Part shown: positions 11,132-21,966 of the stretch, piece after piece
Position numbering within the stretch: the stretch's first letter is position 1
Layout of the letters: every line of letters starts with the position of its first letter
Source of the DNA: Gonocerus acuteangulatus
Lineage: Eukaryota; Arthropoda; Insecta; Hemiptera; Coreidae
Direction: 5' to 3'
DNA length: 64,000 nt
Assembly (NCBI GenBank): GCA_946811695.1
Contig: OX328123.1
Span: forward strand, 148,299,975 to 148,363,974
Translations under genes and position numbers: made by a program
The notes under the pieces: generated by a model
The model's input: the letters and a program-made list of their open reading frames with translations, nothing else
The model's database searches: none
Told to the model about the DNA's origin: nothing

Positions 11132-12175
11132 TCTACTGTATATTTTTTCAACACTCACTCACTGACCTATCATCCCAAACCACTATAGAACGTAGATACT
11201 CGCTAAGCAAGGATTTGTTGAGATTGTAATTTTTAAGTATTTTTAGAGGGGGTTAAAGTTTTAGTTGGTTAGAGCATGCGCGCCTAGGAAACAGCGTTGC
11301 TAGGACGATAACAGAACAGCTGTTACCGTACATTATCTATTTCATAATATTATTTTTAATTGACATTGTATTACACTTACGTGTGAATCACTTGGATCGT
11401 GGGTTCGATTGGATCAAAGGTCGTGGGTTCGATTCCCACTAGGGGTGGTGGCTTTTCTTTCGAAAAAAACAAAAGGCATCACCCCTATCCTGGCTAGAAA
11501 AGGGTGGTAAACTTTATATAACCCGTCCTAAAATTCGTAGTTAATAATAAATGGACGTTAAAATTTAAATAAATTTTTAACTGACGTTAATTTCAACTTT
11601 GATGGGAGACCTTGAATTACTAGAAATAAACTGTGATTTTGTCCCTCATAGAGTTTACGCCCTGGTGATTTTGTACGCCCTAAGATATTTAAACTTTGGA
11701 ATCGTTTGGAAGTATAAGGAAAAACATTGTGTTAATAGTGATACAAATATATTGAGATTTTCGGATCTCAATATATTTTCTAAAATATCTCTAAAACGGT
11801 TGGGAACTCGCAGTAAGTGGAAGGCGGCTATTCGAAAGGTTTCTAAATTCTCTTCAAAAAATATTCTGCTGAAATGTTCGGTGGGGCGATGTCAATCGAA
11901 GAGATAAGTGCTTAAAACTCAAAGTTGTTAGTTCTATTCTTTTCAACGTAATTTGTCTCTGTTTACCTTACTTTTTAACTGGTTCTTGCATTTTTTTTTA
12001 CTCCTCAACGGAAACAAGCACGGTTAGCTCCGCATGGTCTTTTCTGGGTAACTCTAATGTTCTTGCAATAATAAGCTGTAAAAAGTTATGTAGTAGCGTT
12101 AATTTTGATCATACCTTATTTAACGCCATATAAAAACTACTTATGGTACGTGGTGAAGCACGGGTATTCAGCTAG
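11132..12175 (+). mobile_element. Non-autonomous Helitron-like element (copy A)
   Basis: A 1044-bp element beginning TCTACTGTATA and ending 'gaagcacgggtattcagCTAG' followed by T, with a short hairpin (CGTG/CACG) about 10 nt before the CTAG, the diagnostic Helitron 3' structure. It is inserted between A (11131) and T. Inside, 11395-11450 holds two copies of 'tcgtgggttcgatt', which looks like a tRNA B-box and may be a small SINE-like insert. 11800-11965 holds a minus-strand family X piece. A 102-codon frame at 11599-11907 is not recognised. Confidence 0.75.
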
Positions 12176-13044
12176 TCTACTATATATTTGTCAAATACCA
12201 CTCACTCACTTACTAACCCATCTCGCCCAGCACAAACCACTTAACAGAAAAATTTGAAATTTTGCATGGACTCTTCCCTTATAACTTAAACGCTCGCTAA
12301 GAAGGGATATTTTAATATTCAAATGTTTAAGTATTTTTAGAGGGGTTTGAATTTTTATTTGTTTTTAAAGAGAGCATGCACGCCTAGGTAAACATGCGAT
12401 GCTAGGACGATAACAGGCCAGCTGTTACCGTATTGAATATATTTCATATTATCTCTTTTATTTGCGGTTTATTAAACTATGATGGCAGACCTTAAATAAC
12501 TAGAAATAAACTCTGATTTTGTCCCTCGTCGAGTTTACGCTATACCTGGTGATGGTCTATCCCGAACCCTTGCACAGCCGCCTCACCCATCAGCATACCC
12601 AGTAATAACACTTCTTGGTAATGCTAGTGCGTAAGTATAATGCTAATGCGTAAGTATAATGCTATGCGTAAGTATAATGCTAATGCGTAAGTATAATGGG
12701 TGTTTCCAAACGACATTGTGGAAACATAAATTTTTAAATTTTAGCATCCATTTATTATTGCCAACGGATTTTAACCTGAATTGGTTAAATTCCTATTACT
12801 GGTAGCCTATACTATGGGTTATCTTAAGGTTATCTCTTTGGTGACACTTGTCCGGAGCGCCCCTGTGACAACAAACATTATAATTTGATTACATATCAAT
12901 TGATGAATAACATATAGTATGACGGGAACTATGGTATAATAAAGTGCACTAAATTATATAGTACCGTTAATTTTGATGATACATTATTTAACACAATAAA
13001 ATAACTATTTATCTGCCGTGAAGAAGCACGGGTATTCAGCTAGT
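12176..13044 (+). mobile_element. Non-autonomous Helitron-like element (copy B), tandem to A
   Basis: An 869-bp element whose first base follows directly after the CTAG of copy A. It starts TCTACTATATATTTGTC and ends CTAG at 13041-13044 followed by T. The 3' hairpin is better formed than in A: CCGTG-aagaag-CACGG. It shares 'agcatgc.cgcctagg' and 'gatgg.agacct.aaataactag' blocks with A and the GC-rich 'tccggagcgcccctgtgac' with copy C. It carries a four-copy 19-bp tandem repeat. Confidence 0.75.
12623..12697. repeat. Tandem repeat, 4 copies of 18-19 bp
   Basis: Unit 'gctaatgcgtaagtataat'; the third copy lacks one base. Inside Helitron copy B. Confidence 0.95.
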
Positions 13045-13239
13045 TTAATATATTTACGAAAGATCATGACCTTGTAATAAATAGTTATATTCCTTTACTA
13101 ATAGCACTTGGGATATGTACAGAAACGCGCTAAGATGACGCAGTTCGTGCCAGGTGGATTTTTTTTATTTCATTTGAGTTTTAGAAATTTTAAAATTATT
13201 ATCAACAGTTATTTTTTATTCCAAATTGGAGGAAACGTG

Positions 13240-13241
<2 letters not shown>

Positions 13242-13306
<65 letters not shown>
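13242..13306. repeat. (TA)n microsatellite
   Basis: About 32 TA units. To its right (13332-13529, minus) is an unrecognised frame rich in Asp/Glu (LADEDEDEPIEIFQEEV), which might be a transposase tail but cannot be placed. Confidence 0.97.
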
Positions 13307-13309
<3 letters not shown>

Positions 13310-13572
13310 TGTTTGTTTTTCGTCGCTCTGATCACATCTTTGGATTTGCATTTTCTCCAGCGGTGGTACTCCTCATCACTTCTTCCTGGAATATTTCGAT
13401 TGGTTCATCTTCATCTTCGTCAGCCAGGTCATTGTTGAGCAACGTATTCCATTTTACTATCATTTTTATACCCATTAGGTGCATTAAAAAAATTAAAAAA
13501 AAAAAACAACAAAAAAAAGCTAAAAACATTAGCTATATTCATAATTATTCCATTTAAATCATAAAAAATACA

Positions 13573-13645
13573 TGATTCCGGCCAGGATCGAACTGGCGAC
13601 CTTCTGCGTGTAAAGCAGATGTGATAACCACTACACCACGGAACC
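13573..13645 (-). tRNA. tRNA-Val (anticodon UAC)
   Basis: Folds into a complete cloverleaf on the minus strand. The acceptor stem GGTTCCG/CGGAATC has 7 pairs including one G-U. The D-arm region is TGGTGTAGTGGTTATCAC. The anticodon arm TCTGC-TTTACAC-GCAGA gives anticodon TAC. The T-arm is GCCAG-TTCGATC-CTGGC with discriminator A. The T stem differs from the usual animal tRNA-Val CCCAG/CTGGG by a paired change at both strands, so pairing is kept. A-box and B-box promoter elements are internal. It has no CCA, no intron, no poly(A) and no SINE-like tail, so it looks like a real gene rather than a retroposed copy. Confidence 0.93.
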
Positions 13646-14423
13646 GCCAAATGTTCAGGTCACCAAGAAGTCTAGTGTTATTAATTATTACTTTAACATA
13701 ATTGAGGAGCATGGTGTCAAAGTTGGACAACTCTACTTTTGTTTTTGTTTTTACAAGAGAGGTAAAAAACCATATCTACTACATGGTTGTCAGTATCATC
13801 GTGATTTTTTTATTTGTCATTCTTATAGGCTCCAAAAACATTCTTACAAGAGCTCATATAGTTAGTTAAACATTACCAAATTTTATTTAGATGCCGTTTG
13901 ACAAATTCTGAGGGTTTTGCGTTTGTCTTACACCTAATAAAGGACCAGTTCATGACACTCACAGGACTTACTGTTGATAGCTAGAGCAGCTTCACTCTGT
14001 ACTGTGAGGTTGCGCTACCACTATAATGGCCAATTTTTTTCTGAAGTGCTTGGACAAGAGATTCTTAACTTCTGCCGATTTCGTTTGGTTGGCTAGAATT
14101 GGTGCTAGAGCCGACAGGAATTGGTGCAGGGTTGACTTCTAGAAGTGACTAGACTTTTTCTTTTTTTTTTTTAATTTATTGTGACTCTTCACAGCTTTGG
14201 CGATATGAACGTTACATGTGCAAATGTTTTTACATTGAAAGATGGTAGATAATTTTACATGGTTTTACATAAATAGACGGTAAATAAAACTTTACGTGCA
14301 GAGTAGAATATATCTTTAGAAGCTCATTTGTAGCTGGTCTGCCCAATGGAATAAAGATGCCGGTGCTGTCAGCAGTGTCCTGTAGGGGGGAGGGCTACTA
14401 GTTGTGCTACCTTAGACCTGCAG
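13646..14423. other. No gene recognised
   Basis: Mixed-composition DNA with a poly(T) run at about 14160. No motif or repeat could be assigned. Confidence 0.4.
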
Positions 14424-14864
14424 AGCCCAGTCAAACGGTCCTCAAAATGGGGTCCAAGTTGGATTGGCTTATTCTATGTTTTTTTGGGATGCTGAACACG
14501 AATCTGAAATTATCCACAAAAAATCTGGCGTGCAAGTATATCATCAAAATATCTCTAGAAATAATGTTTTCTAGTTTTTTTAGCTTATAACTTGCTGAAC
14601 AAGCTATTTACGCAAGTAGTTATTCCGAAGTAAAATAAAGAGGATAAAATTACTTACAATATATGTCTCTAAACAATTTTTCGTACATCGCACGGTGTCC
14701 ACGTAACAGAGTGTTGAAAAATTAAGGGCTTACATTTTTTTATTTGCACACCTGACTTTTGGTGGACATCTTCAGATGTATTTAGCACCCCAAAAAACAT
14801 AGAATAAGCCAATCAAAACATTTACACCAAAACGTTTCACTTGAAATCACCGTTTGACTGGGCT
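14424..14864. mobile_element. Inverted-repeat (MITE-like) element, 441 bp
   Basis: Ends AGCCCAGTCAAACGGT and ACCGTTTGACTGGGCT are a perfect 16-bp inverted pair. A second perfect or near-perfect block just inside ('attggcttattctatgtttt' at 14463 and its complement ending at 14814) extends the arms to about 70-80 bp. No transposase and no clear target-site duplication, so the superfamily is unknown. Confidence 0.75.
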
Positions 14865-15211
14865 AAGATGAAGACTATCCTCCCTCTTTACGAAAAGCAT
14901 GGACTTACACGCCTGTGCCTGAGTAATACGGCGACACCACTTCCTTATCTGTCCTGCCTCGGCACATTTCCTAATACTTAGTTTGGCCACCGCCACACAG
15001 TGGGGCAAAACGACATGTCGTGTTTCGAAAAAGACTGCAGCCTCTAAAACTCAACCGATTTCAATGCATTACTTTTTAAATGAAAGCTAATAAAATATAT
15101 AACAACTTTTTCTAGCCAGATTTTTGTTGTTTCTTTCCCCTATTTATTAAATTACGTGCAAATAATTCACGAACTCTTACAAACGAACATAAAATAATAT
15201 TTTATTTTCCA

Positions 15212-15420
15212 TCTAACTTAATATCACCTCTGATACCGCTTAAATTAAACATTCAAATCCTGATAAGACTTGAAAAAAATCAAAATGTATTTGCAAATCA
15301 TATTATTTCAATTTTTCTCATTCTTGAATTAAGATTTGAAAATGTAAGCCTGATTTTTCCCAAGTCTAATCAGGATTTGAATGTCTAATTTCAAGGATAT
15401 CAGTGCTGATGTTGTTAGAT
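15212..15420. repeat. Foldback element, ~75-bp arms
   Basis: Left arm contains 'acattcaaatcctgataaga' and the right arm its near-complement 'tctaatcaggatttgaatgt'. The arms span about 15212-15288 and 15346-15420 with a 57-bp spacer, and differ at scattered positions. Confidence 0.75.
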
Positions 15421-15424
15421 TAAA

Positions 15425-16868
15425 AACTGGTACTACCAAGTGCATATATGTAGATTTTAAATGAATTTTCTTTTTTGCCAATATGAACTCTCTGTAACGA
15501 ACTGAATTATCCTTAGTTCATTTGGTTTAGAGAAAAAACAGTAATTAGCTATTCTCTCTGCATATTTTTACCTAAAAGTTCATGTTTTGAAGTTGCTGCC
15601 ACATAATATCGTGCTAGATCGTATGTGTGTAAAGCCTAATAAAATAAAGTTTTCCTATAGCGATGAGATGAAATTATTTTACGAAAAACCAGTTTACTAT
15701 TATTATTTTCTTTCATGAGTCGTTGAACAGCTTGTGATAGCAAATAAATCAACATTAATAGTGAGATCTACCTAATATTTTGTGTGAAACTCTCAAAATT
15801 TATTCGCTATAACCAATAATTTTGATATAGAGGAATACGTCGAGAACAGATACCAGTATTACCTACCTTGTTTGTTAATTTATTCAACTCGTCACTCGAA
15901 AATACATTTGCAAGATTACATATTTCTACCAATTGAGTTAAATATGACTTTTTTTAAACTGAAAACTTGGTGTTCTTCACGGTTTTTGTAATACCCGTTT
16001 ATCTTCCAAAATAACTATTCTTTAGAACTGGTAGTGGTCGCATTCGACTTGGCACAAAAAATGTATCTGCTTCAAAAATGTTACTGAAATCAGAATGATT
16101 CAAGTAGCTAGAGCTGTTTCCCAACATCGGGCGTTAGGCACCAATGTTGTGCCTGTTGCTATCCCGCAGAGAGGTTCCATGTGGTCTCATTTATTAAGTA
16201 TTGCGTGATATCAAAAAATACCCGAGTTCAAACTGAAGGGTGTATATTTTATTCCATTTTAGGGCGTTCCATCTCTCCCATTAACCCTTAGATGCGGTTC
16301 ATGCTATAGCGATAAGATACTGATTTGACACCGACCACTCAAAATTATGCAAAGGCTATGGCGTATAAATGTCGCTGCCGCATCGCTCGGGGTGACTAAG
16401 CTGCCAGGTTGCTTTTTCGGATTATAGATACGATATTAATGATTTCAGTAGTAAAAGGACAGAGCATTCACTATTTCCTTTTTAAAATTGGTTGAACAGA
16501 AGAGGTTTTTATGGGATTATACGTTGAAGAGTTGTTACAGGACATATTTGAGAGGTTTTGCATATTTGAGGGCACAATTAAGAAAAATCTACATTCGTTT
16601 TTATTTATGTATTTTGTACCTATTTATTTGATGTTATGTATATGTTTTTTTATTTATTTTGTATTTAACTTTTGAATTTTACTTAGGAAGAACATTTGAT
16701 AAAAGTGTTTGCGTAAAAACTATTGTCCTTCTCCAGTTTTCTTAACACCAGCCTCTATAAAACATGCTTACTATCCGAGCCCTTTCTATAGAACTCTCTA
16801 ATTTCTGTTGATGTTGACAGAGTTCACGGGAAACCATTGCCGAACTGTGTTTAATATTGTGAACTCTA
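15425..16868. other. No gene recognised
   Basis: AT-rich to mixed DNA. 'attaacccttagatgcggtt' at about 16280 could be a piggyBac-type end but has no partner. No long frames. Confidence 0.4.
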
Positions 16869-16877
16869 TATGGGTGT

Positions 16878-17088
16878 GCGGTGTCTCCCGTAGTCTAGTG
16901 GCTAGCGCCTTAGATTCATAAGAGGGAGATGGTGGGTTCAATCCCCATCCGCGCCGCGGCGGCAGGAATTTTCTCATCTCAGGGTTGAGAAGATTTCTCG
17001 CTGCACCCTGGATGTCGGCGCTATTTGTAGATTTGTAGATGCGCCGTTAAAAAAAAAAATGAATAAATAAAATAAAATAAAAAAAAAC
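16878..17088 (+). mobile_element. tRNA-derived SINE, full length, with target-site duplication
   Basis: Pol III-type head 'gtctcccgtagtctagtggc' (A-box region) and 'gatggtgggttcaatcccc' (B-box), then a tRNA-unrelated body ending 'gtagatgcgccgtt' plus a long A-rich tail. It is flanked by the 9-bp direct repeat TATGGGTGT (16869-16877 and 17089-17097). The body contains a conserved 'ccctggatgtcggcgct' segment found in all copies. Being non-autonomous, it would need a LINE partner to move. Confidence 0.88.
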
Positions 17089-17099
17089 TATGGGTGTAC

Positions 17100-18490
17100 C
17101 TCGTATATTCTAGATATGAGTTTCCTCTCTTGCAAGAACAAGAAGGAGCGCAAATAGGAAATAATTTTGGAGGAGTTGGTATCATGGGAGCGGGGGTTTG
17201 GATGGATATGGAAGATAGGAGGGGGATTCGAGAAAATGTTAAATATTTTAGTGTAAAATGGTGAGTTTTAATGTCCTATAACACCTAGTTGATGAGGACA
17301 AATTTTACAACTTTTTTTTACCTGAAATGTCAGCTCCGACCGCCATTGAGCATCGCTCAGGAGCTCATGACGACAAATGGTGAAAAGCTGTTCGTTTGCT
17401 TATCGTATCGCTGCAGTATGCACTGGAATGTTGCACCGATAGAAGTCGTATCGCGTTATCAAATATTGCTCATTTATTGCTTCAACGATAAGTTGGAGCA
17501 ATTATCGTATCTCATCAATGTGAACTCCGCCTGACGAAAGGGCAACCCGCTCGGTCTTTGATGCCCATGGAGCGGAGCCCGTTTGGTCTCTCTTGAATGA
17601 TGAATGGTAAAAATACTTTATTCTGGGACTTCGTCCCATAAGAATAAAAATAAATACACCTTAAACAATAAACAAATTTAACCTAAAAATGTGAATATAA
17701 ATAAAGAAAAAACAAAAGCATATCGAATACAAATACTATTAGTGGTCTTAAATAATAAAATAAAACATAAGTAAATATGTACACAAATTATAATTGGATT
17801 GGGGCAATAATGATACAATATTCAGAGGGGGATGGGAATATAATTAAATAGTTTAAAATAAACAAGTAAATAATTAAATAAATATTAAAAAATTAAATAA
17901 ATATGAAAGAAATGGGGACTATAAAAGGATATGAATAAAATAAATGAATAAACAAGAGAAGAAAACAACAACATAATTTACATAGCTAAACTGGTCTTCC
18001 TGGTGGTCAAATCTTAAGAAGCGTCTTCCTCTCTTGCTTCCTTAGGACGGAATTAAAATAACTGAGCCATCTCTTCTGATTTATTCTAATACGCTTTCGT
18101 TATTTTTGTCTTTAAAACGTTTTCCTAATCATAGTTCTTATTCTAAGTTTTTTGTTGGTAAAAGGCAGGGTTAAAAACGAAAAAAAAAAAATAATCTTTT
18201 TTCAAAATATAGGTTCTATTTATTTTTTTCAAGTAATAGTCAAATGTTTTGGCATTGGTATAATATCTACGAGACATGATCTCTATGCACTCACCAACGC
18301 GTACAACACAAATAAGGCTCTATAGTGGGCCCTGAACTATTCAAAGGCACAGTGTAGCAGATGAAAATACCCATTTAATAGGCCCAAACTTCAGTTTTAA
18401 TGCACTTTAGCGGTTACAAGAGAGACTAGAGCACAAACAACTTAACGCTAGGTATCGTAAAAGGCGTCACAACGGTGGCTTTTAGTCCAC
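17100..18490. other. AT-rich DNA; no gene recognised
   Basis: 17610-17960 is A-rich with 'ctgggacttcgtcccataag', a short hairpin that might be the 3' end of a minus-strand retroelement. An 81-codon frame at 17289-17534 is not recognised. Confidence 0.4.
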
Positions 18491-18694
18491 GGGGCATGCC
18501 GGCCGATTGTCACAAGTGTGGCTGTCAGGCGAGGGGGAATGCCGGCCGATTGCCACAAATGTGGCTGTCAGGCGAGGGGGCATGCCGGCCCGTTGTCCCC
18601 AATGTGGCTGTCAGGCGACGGGGCATGCCGGCCCGTTGTCACAAATGTGGCTGTCAGGCGACGGGGCATGCCGGCCCGTTGTCACAAATGTGGA
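18491..18694. repeat. GC-rich tandem array, 4.7 copies of 43 bp
   Basis: Unit 'ggggcatgccggcccgttgt' followed by 'cacaaatgtggctgtcaggcga', exact 43-bp spacing (18491, 18534, 18577, 18620, 18663). Because 43 is not a multiple of 3, all three plus-strand frames give similar zinc-finger-looking translations (CHKCGC). This is an artefact, not a protein. Confidence 0.95.
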
Positions 18695-18699
18695 GAAAT

Positions 18700-19257
18700 G
18701 GCTATCAGTCTCGAACGGGAAAACCAAGTTAGAGGTACAGACATAGGTCTCTAATGTCCCGGAGAACTTCGCTCAAGTACGGCAATCGGCTAAAACATGT
18801 TTAACAGTTGCATATGATATGATGTGGTTGATGATGTGGTATGCTGGTCTTCTGCTCTCAGTCAAGTATTATTCCCTAATATCTATTCGGTGTATGTCTA
18901 GCTCCAAAACCTTCACATGAAATTTGTCTTAGTTCGTTTATGATAATAGCCCAATCCTGTAGGCATTTTTGTTGTATATTATATCGATTGCTTTGCCTTG
19001 AGCTGCATACGTCTGTAAGTATCATGGTGATTTGCATGGTACGCTTGTAAGTAAAGAGTCGTGTTTAGTCCGAGATTAAGCCCAAGGTGGGGCTTGTGAA
19101 GCCCCCGTTTTCTTCTTTTACAAATATCTCTGCCCATAAAGTTTAGAAAAATTAGGAAATAAATGATTAGTCAGCAATTCATCCACTAAGAATAATATGA
19201 CGATAAACGTTTTATACAATTTTCTGTTGTCTTGCAAAAAGTTCTTTTAGAGCGGTT
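18700..19257. other. No gene recognised; possible RT relic
   Basis: On the minus strand around 18960-18860, LQDWAIIINEL...ISCE.FG is faintly like the segment after the FADD box in LINE reverse transcriptases. Too short to support a call. Confidence 0.25.
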
Positions 19258-19290
19258 CATAAGCGGGTTCCTCCCGGAAACCCGCTTATG
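19258..19290. repeat. Family Y hairpin core
   Basis: A perfect 12-bp stem: 'cataagcgggtt' (19258-19269) pairs with 'aacccgcttatg' (19279-19290). The same sequence is the core of the other family Y copies. Confidence 0.85.
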
Positions 19291-19383
19291 GGATTGGCTT
19301 CATAACGCAATCCGGACATGCCAAAACGAAAACTTTACGTCTCAGATCCCATATATTTCGAATATAATGGTGGATAAATTTTT

Positions 19384-19388
<5 letters not shown>

Positions 19389-19451
<63 letters not shown>
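19389..19451. repeat. (TA)n microsatellite
   Basis: About 31 TA units between a family Y piece and a family X copy. Confidence 0.98.
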
Positions 19452-19454
<3 letters not shown>

Positions 19455-19457
<3 letters not shown>

Positions 19458-20111
19458 CAAATTGAAAGGTCAAGTTCTTTAATCAGCAGCCTCCGTCCAG
19501 CAAAACATAGTTTTTGGAGCGAAATTCGCGCGAAAAAATCGGAACGCTTACGGTTTCGATTTCATATGCTTGCAGCATAGGTTCCGTAACAAAGGAAAAC
19601 GAATGAAACCTTTTTCAATACGATATGTATAACTGTGTACGAGAAAAAGTGCTACAAATACTTTTCCAAACTAATTTTCAGTTTGGGTATTCAGAAACGA
19701 TTGATTTAGTTGAATGTTTTTCCAGAAGTTTGAAATTCATCTAATATAAGACAGTTAATTTTTTGTTCCGTTTGGAGTTAAGGAGGTTTTTGGTTCCGTT
19801 AAGTACTAGAAATAATATATGTCATTAACAGGAATGAAAAGTTTTGGAATTTTCGCATATTTATTAAAATATCTCGAAAAAGTTAAGAATCTGTGGCAAG
19901 CATTCCTACTACTAACTATTACTAAATTCTCTACAAATAAGGTTCTGGCGTAATTTTCGATGGGGCTACCTCAAACGGAGGAAACAATTGATTGAAGCGT
20001 TTAAATTGTTAGTTTCGCTCTTTTGAACGGGGTTTGTATCCGTTTACCTAACTTTTGAATTGTTAGTTTCGCTCTTTTGAACGGGGTTTGTATCCGTTTA
20101 CCTAACTTTTG
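19455..20111 (-). repeat. Family X dispersed repeat, minus-strand copy
   Basis: Starts with the complement of the 'aacgaacttgacctttcaa' block. It continues through 'gaaattcgcgcgaaaaaatc', 'ccgtttggagttaaggaggt' and a diverged 'tatctcgaaaaagttaagaa'. At its end a 54-bp segment is duplicated in tandem (20004-20057 and 20058-20111). Confidence 0.7.
20004..20111. repeat. Tandem duplication, 2 copies of 54 bp
   Basis: Unit beginning 'aattgttagtttcgctcttt'; the two copies are identical by eye, and a partial third copy of the first 10 bases serves as the left flank of the 5S-derived SINE. Confidence 0.95.
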
Positions 20112-20123
20112 AATTGTTAGTTT

Positions 20124-20280
20124 AGGCTATTTACGCCGGGCCGTCTACAGGTTGTCGCCCTTTTCTATAATTCCAACAGCACGTGGTCGGTCATCCATTC
20201 AGGTACTGACCACGCCCGTCGCTGCTTATCTTCGGTGATCTACGGGAACCGGTGCTTTCAACGGGGCTATGGCCTTTGGC
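20124..20280 (-). mobile_element. 5S rRNA-derived SINE (SINE3-like) with target-site duplication
   Basis: The minus strand reads as a 5S rRNA-like head of about 108 nt followed by an unrelated ~50-nt tail ('gcgacaacctgtagacgg', 'cccggcgtaaatagcct'). The unit is bracketed by 'attgttagtt' on the right (20281-20290) and 'attgttagttt' on the left (20113-20123), a plausible 10-bp target-site duplication. 5S-headed SINEs use the internal Pol III promoter of 5S (A box, intermediate element, C box) and are mobilised by a partner LINE. It is inserted at the end of the 54-bp tandem duplication and has a tRNA-SINE as right-hand neighbour. Confidence 0.82.
20173..20280 (-). rRNA. 5S rRNA-like sequence (SINE head, not a functional gene)
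   Basis: Starts GCCAAAGGCCATAGCC, then has CACCGGTTCCCGTAGATCAC, CGAAGATAAGCAGCGACGGG, CGTGGTCAGTACCTGAATGG and GTGCTGTTGG. These are the successive segments of animal 5S rRNA with substitutions and a short deletion before the 3' strand of helix I. The internal control region (AAGCAGCGACGGG...GTGGTCAGTAC) is well kept. Divergence and the attached tail argue against a working 5S gene. Confidence 0.85.
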
Positions 20281-20297
20281 ATTGTTAGTTGTTTTTT

Positions 20298-20490
20298 TTG
20301 TTTTTTTTTTTTGTTTTTTTTTTTTACGGCGCATCTACATCTAGGTCATTAGCGCCGACATCCAGGGTGCAGCGAGGAATTTTACCAGCAAGCCGTGGGA
20401 TGATAAAATTCCTGCCGGAGGTTGGGAATCGAACCCACCATCTCCCGCTTATGAATCCAAGGCGCTAGCCATTGGACCACGGGAGACCCC
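20298..20490 (-). mobile_element. tRNA-derived SINE with target-site duplication
   Basis: Minus-strand copy of the same SINE family as 16878-17088, with the head at 20488 and the poly(A) tail as poly(T) on the left. It is flanked by a 17-bp direct repeat, 'attgttagttgtttttt' (20281-20297 and 20491-20507). The B-box reads 'gtgggttcgattcccaac'. The left duplication overlaps the right flank of the 5S-derived SINE, so the two inserted in succession at the same site. Confidence 0.9.
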
Positions 20491-20507
20491 ATTGTTAGTT
20501 GTTGTTT

Positions 20508-21676
20508 TTTTCTTTTATCGCATTTAACAGTACAATGAGTATTTTAGTAAATAATTTAAAGAATGTGAAATAGTGATATAGTGTTTCCAAGAGTAAACGT
20601 TGTGATACAGGATGGATGTACTAATGGCACAAGCGATATGAGCGGAACCGCATTAAGATGACGCTGTTCCTGCCAGTCGGACTTGTTTTTTTTTGTTTTT
20701 TTTTATTGAGTCCTCTAAATATATTTATATTTTAGATTAAAAGCCAAATGTTTCAAAACGTGCATTAACTTAAAAAAAACTATAATATAAGTAATGTACA
20801 AATTATATAATTATATTCACTAGTTGAAAAGTTCAGACACATGAGCCATTTAACAAGGTATTTTGCAAAACAAATACTGCTCAAAAAGTATTTTTATTTC
20901 CCCTACCCTGAAACAAAAACAAAAATATATTATTAATTGAAGTACGCAATATCGCTCGGGAAATTATGGGCTACAAAATAGGGGGAGTGGCCTAATCAAT
21001 TTGTTATTTAATTCAAAAATGATCAAAGAATTTCACTAAATGTCTGTAACAAACATACAAGTCCTACTACGCTGTCCTGATATCCTGGTCGCTGGTGGAT
21101 TCCACCCATTCCGCCCCCCCCCCCCTCCTCCCCGGCGGTAGTAAACCAAGTCATGCCTCATGGTGGGGTAGTGGAGAGGGGGTGACGGGAAAATTTATGA
21201 ATGAAGCCGTTTCCATGGTTGCGGAGCAACAGCTCCTACCAGACTTGTAGTACATGTGCTGCGATCTAGCGGTTCAGGTAGTAACTACTACCGCCGCGCC
21301 GCCCTCCACCCCTTGGAGCAATGCAATTAATCCCAAGACCGCCCCCCCCCCCCCCACAAAGCTAATTCGATGAGCGGGTCTTTGTTAGTCAAAGGGTTGT
21401 TACTCAAGTTTGACTATCTTTTCACTTGATTGTTTGAGGAGTTTTGTCTCTGATTATATAACGAGAAAATTAACTAGATGAGAAGTTTTCTTTTTCATTA
21501 GTTAGCTCAATAAGATTAATTGGATACCGCTCAAAAAAAAAAAACATTGCATAAAAATGTCTATAAAAAAATATTATGCGATAATAATTATAAAAGTTAT
21601 GTTTTCATTATTAAAATAAATTTAGCAATTTTATTTGATATACATTATTTGTGTTTGACACTTTCCTACTTGGACC
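20508..21676. other. No gene; GC-rich patch
   Basis: 20600-20690 is related to 13080-13160 ('cgc.ttaagatgacgc.gttc.tgccag'), an unassigned dispersed repeat. 21070-21350 is GC-rich with two long C runs and 'ggtagtaactactaccgccg'. No reading frame was recognised. Confidence 0.45.
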
Positions 21677-21966
21677 ATGAATGTTTAAATAGCATTCAGA
21701 TCATGGATATTTAAATAGCATTCAGATCATGGATGTTTAAATAGCATTCAGATCATGGATGTTTAAATAGCATTCAGATCATGGATGTTTAAATAGCATT
21801 CAGATCATGGATGTTTAAATAGCATTCAGATCATGGATGTTTAAATAGCATTCAGATCATGGATGTTTAAATAGCATTCAGATCATGGATGTTTAAATAG
21901 CATTCAGATCATGGATGTTTAAATAGCATTCAGATCATGGATGTTTAAATAGCATTCAGATCATGA
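21677..21966. repeat. Tandem array, ~11 copies of 26 bp
   Basis: Unit 'atggatgtttaaatagcatt' plus 'cagatc'. Only the first two copies differ (atgaatg and atggatattt); the rest look identical. Confidence 0.97.

Noticed and set aside
13332..13529. Minus-strand frame with an acidic stretch (ADEDEDEPIEIF) as a transposase tail
   Set aside because: No diagnostic motif; composition alone is not enough.
18475..18754. Three overlapping Cys/His-rich frames resembling zinc fingers (CHKCGC)
   Set aside because: They are translations of one 43-bp tandem repeat in all three frames; the period is not a multiple of 3 and there is no gene structure.
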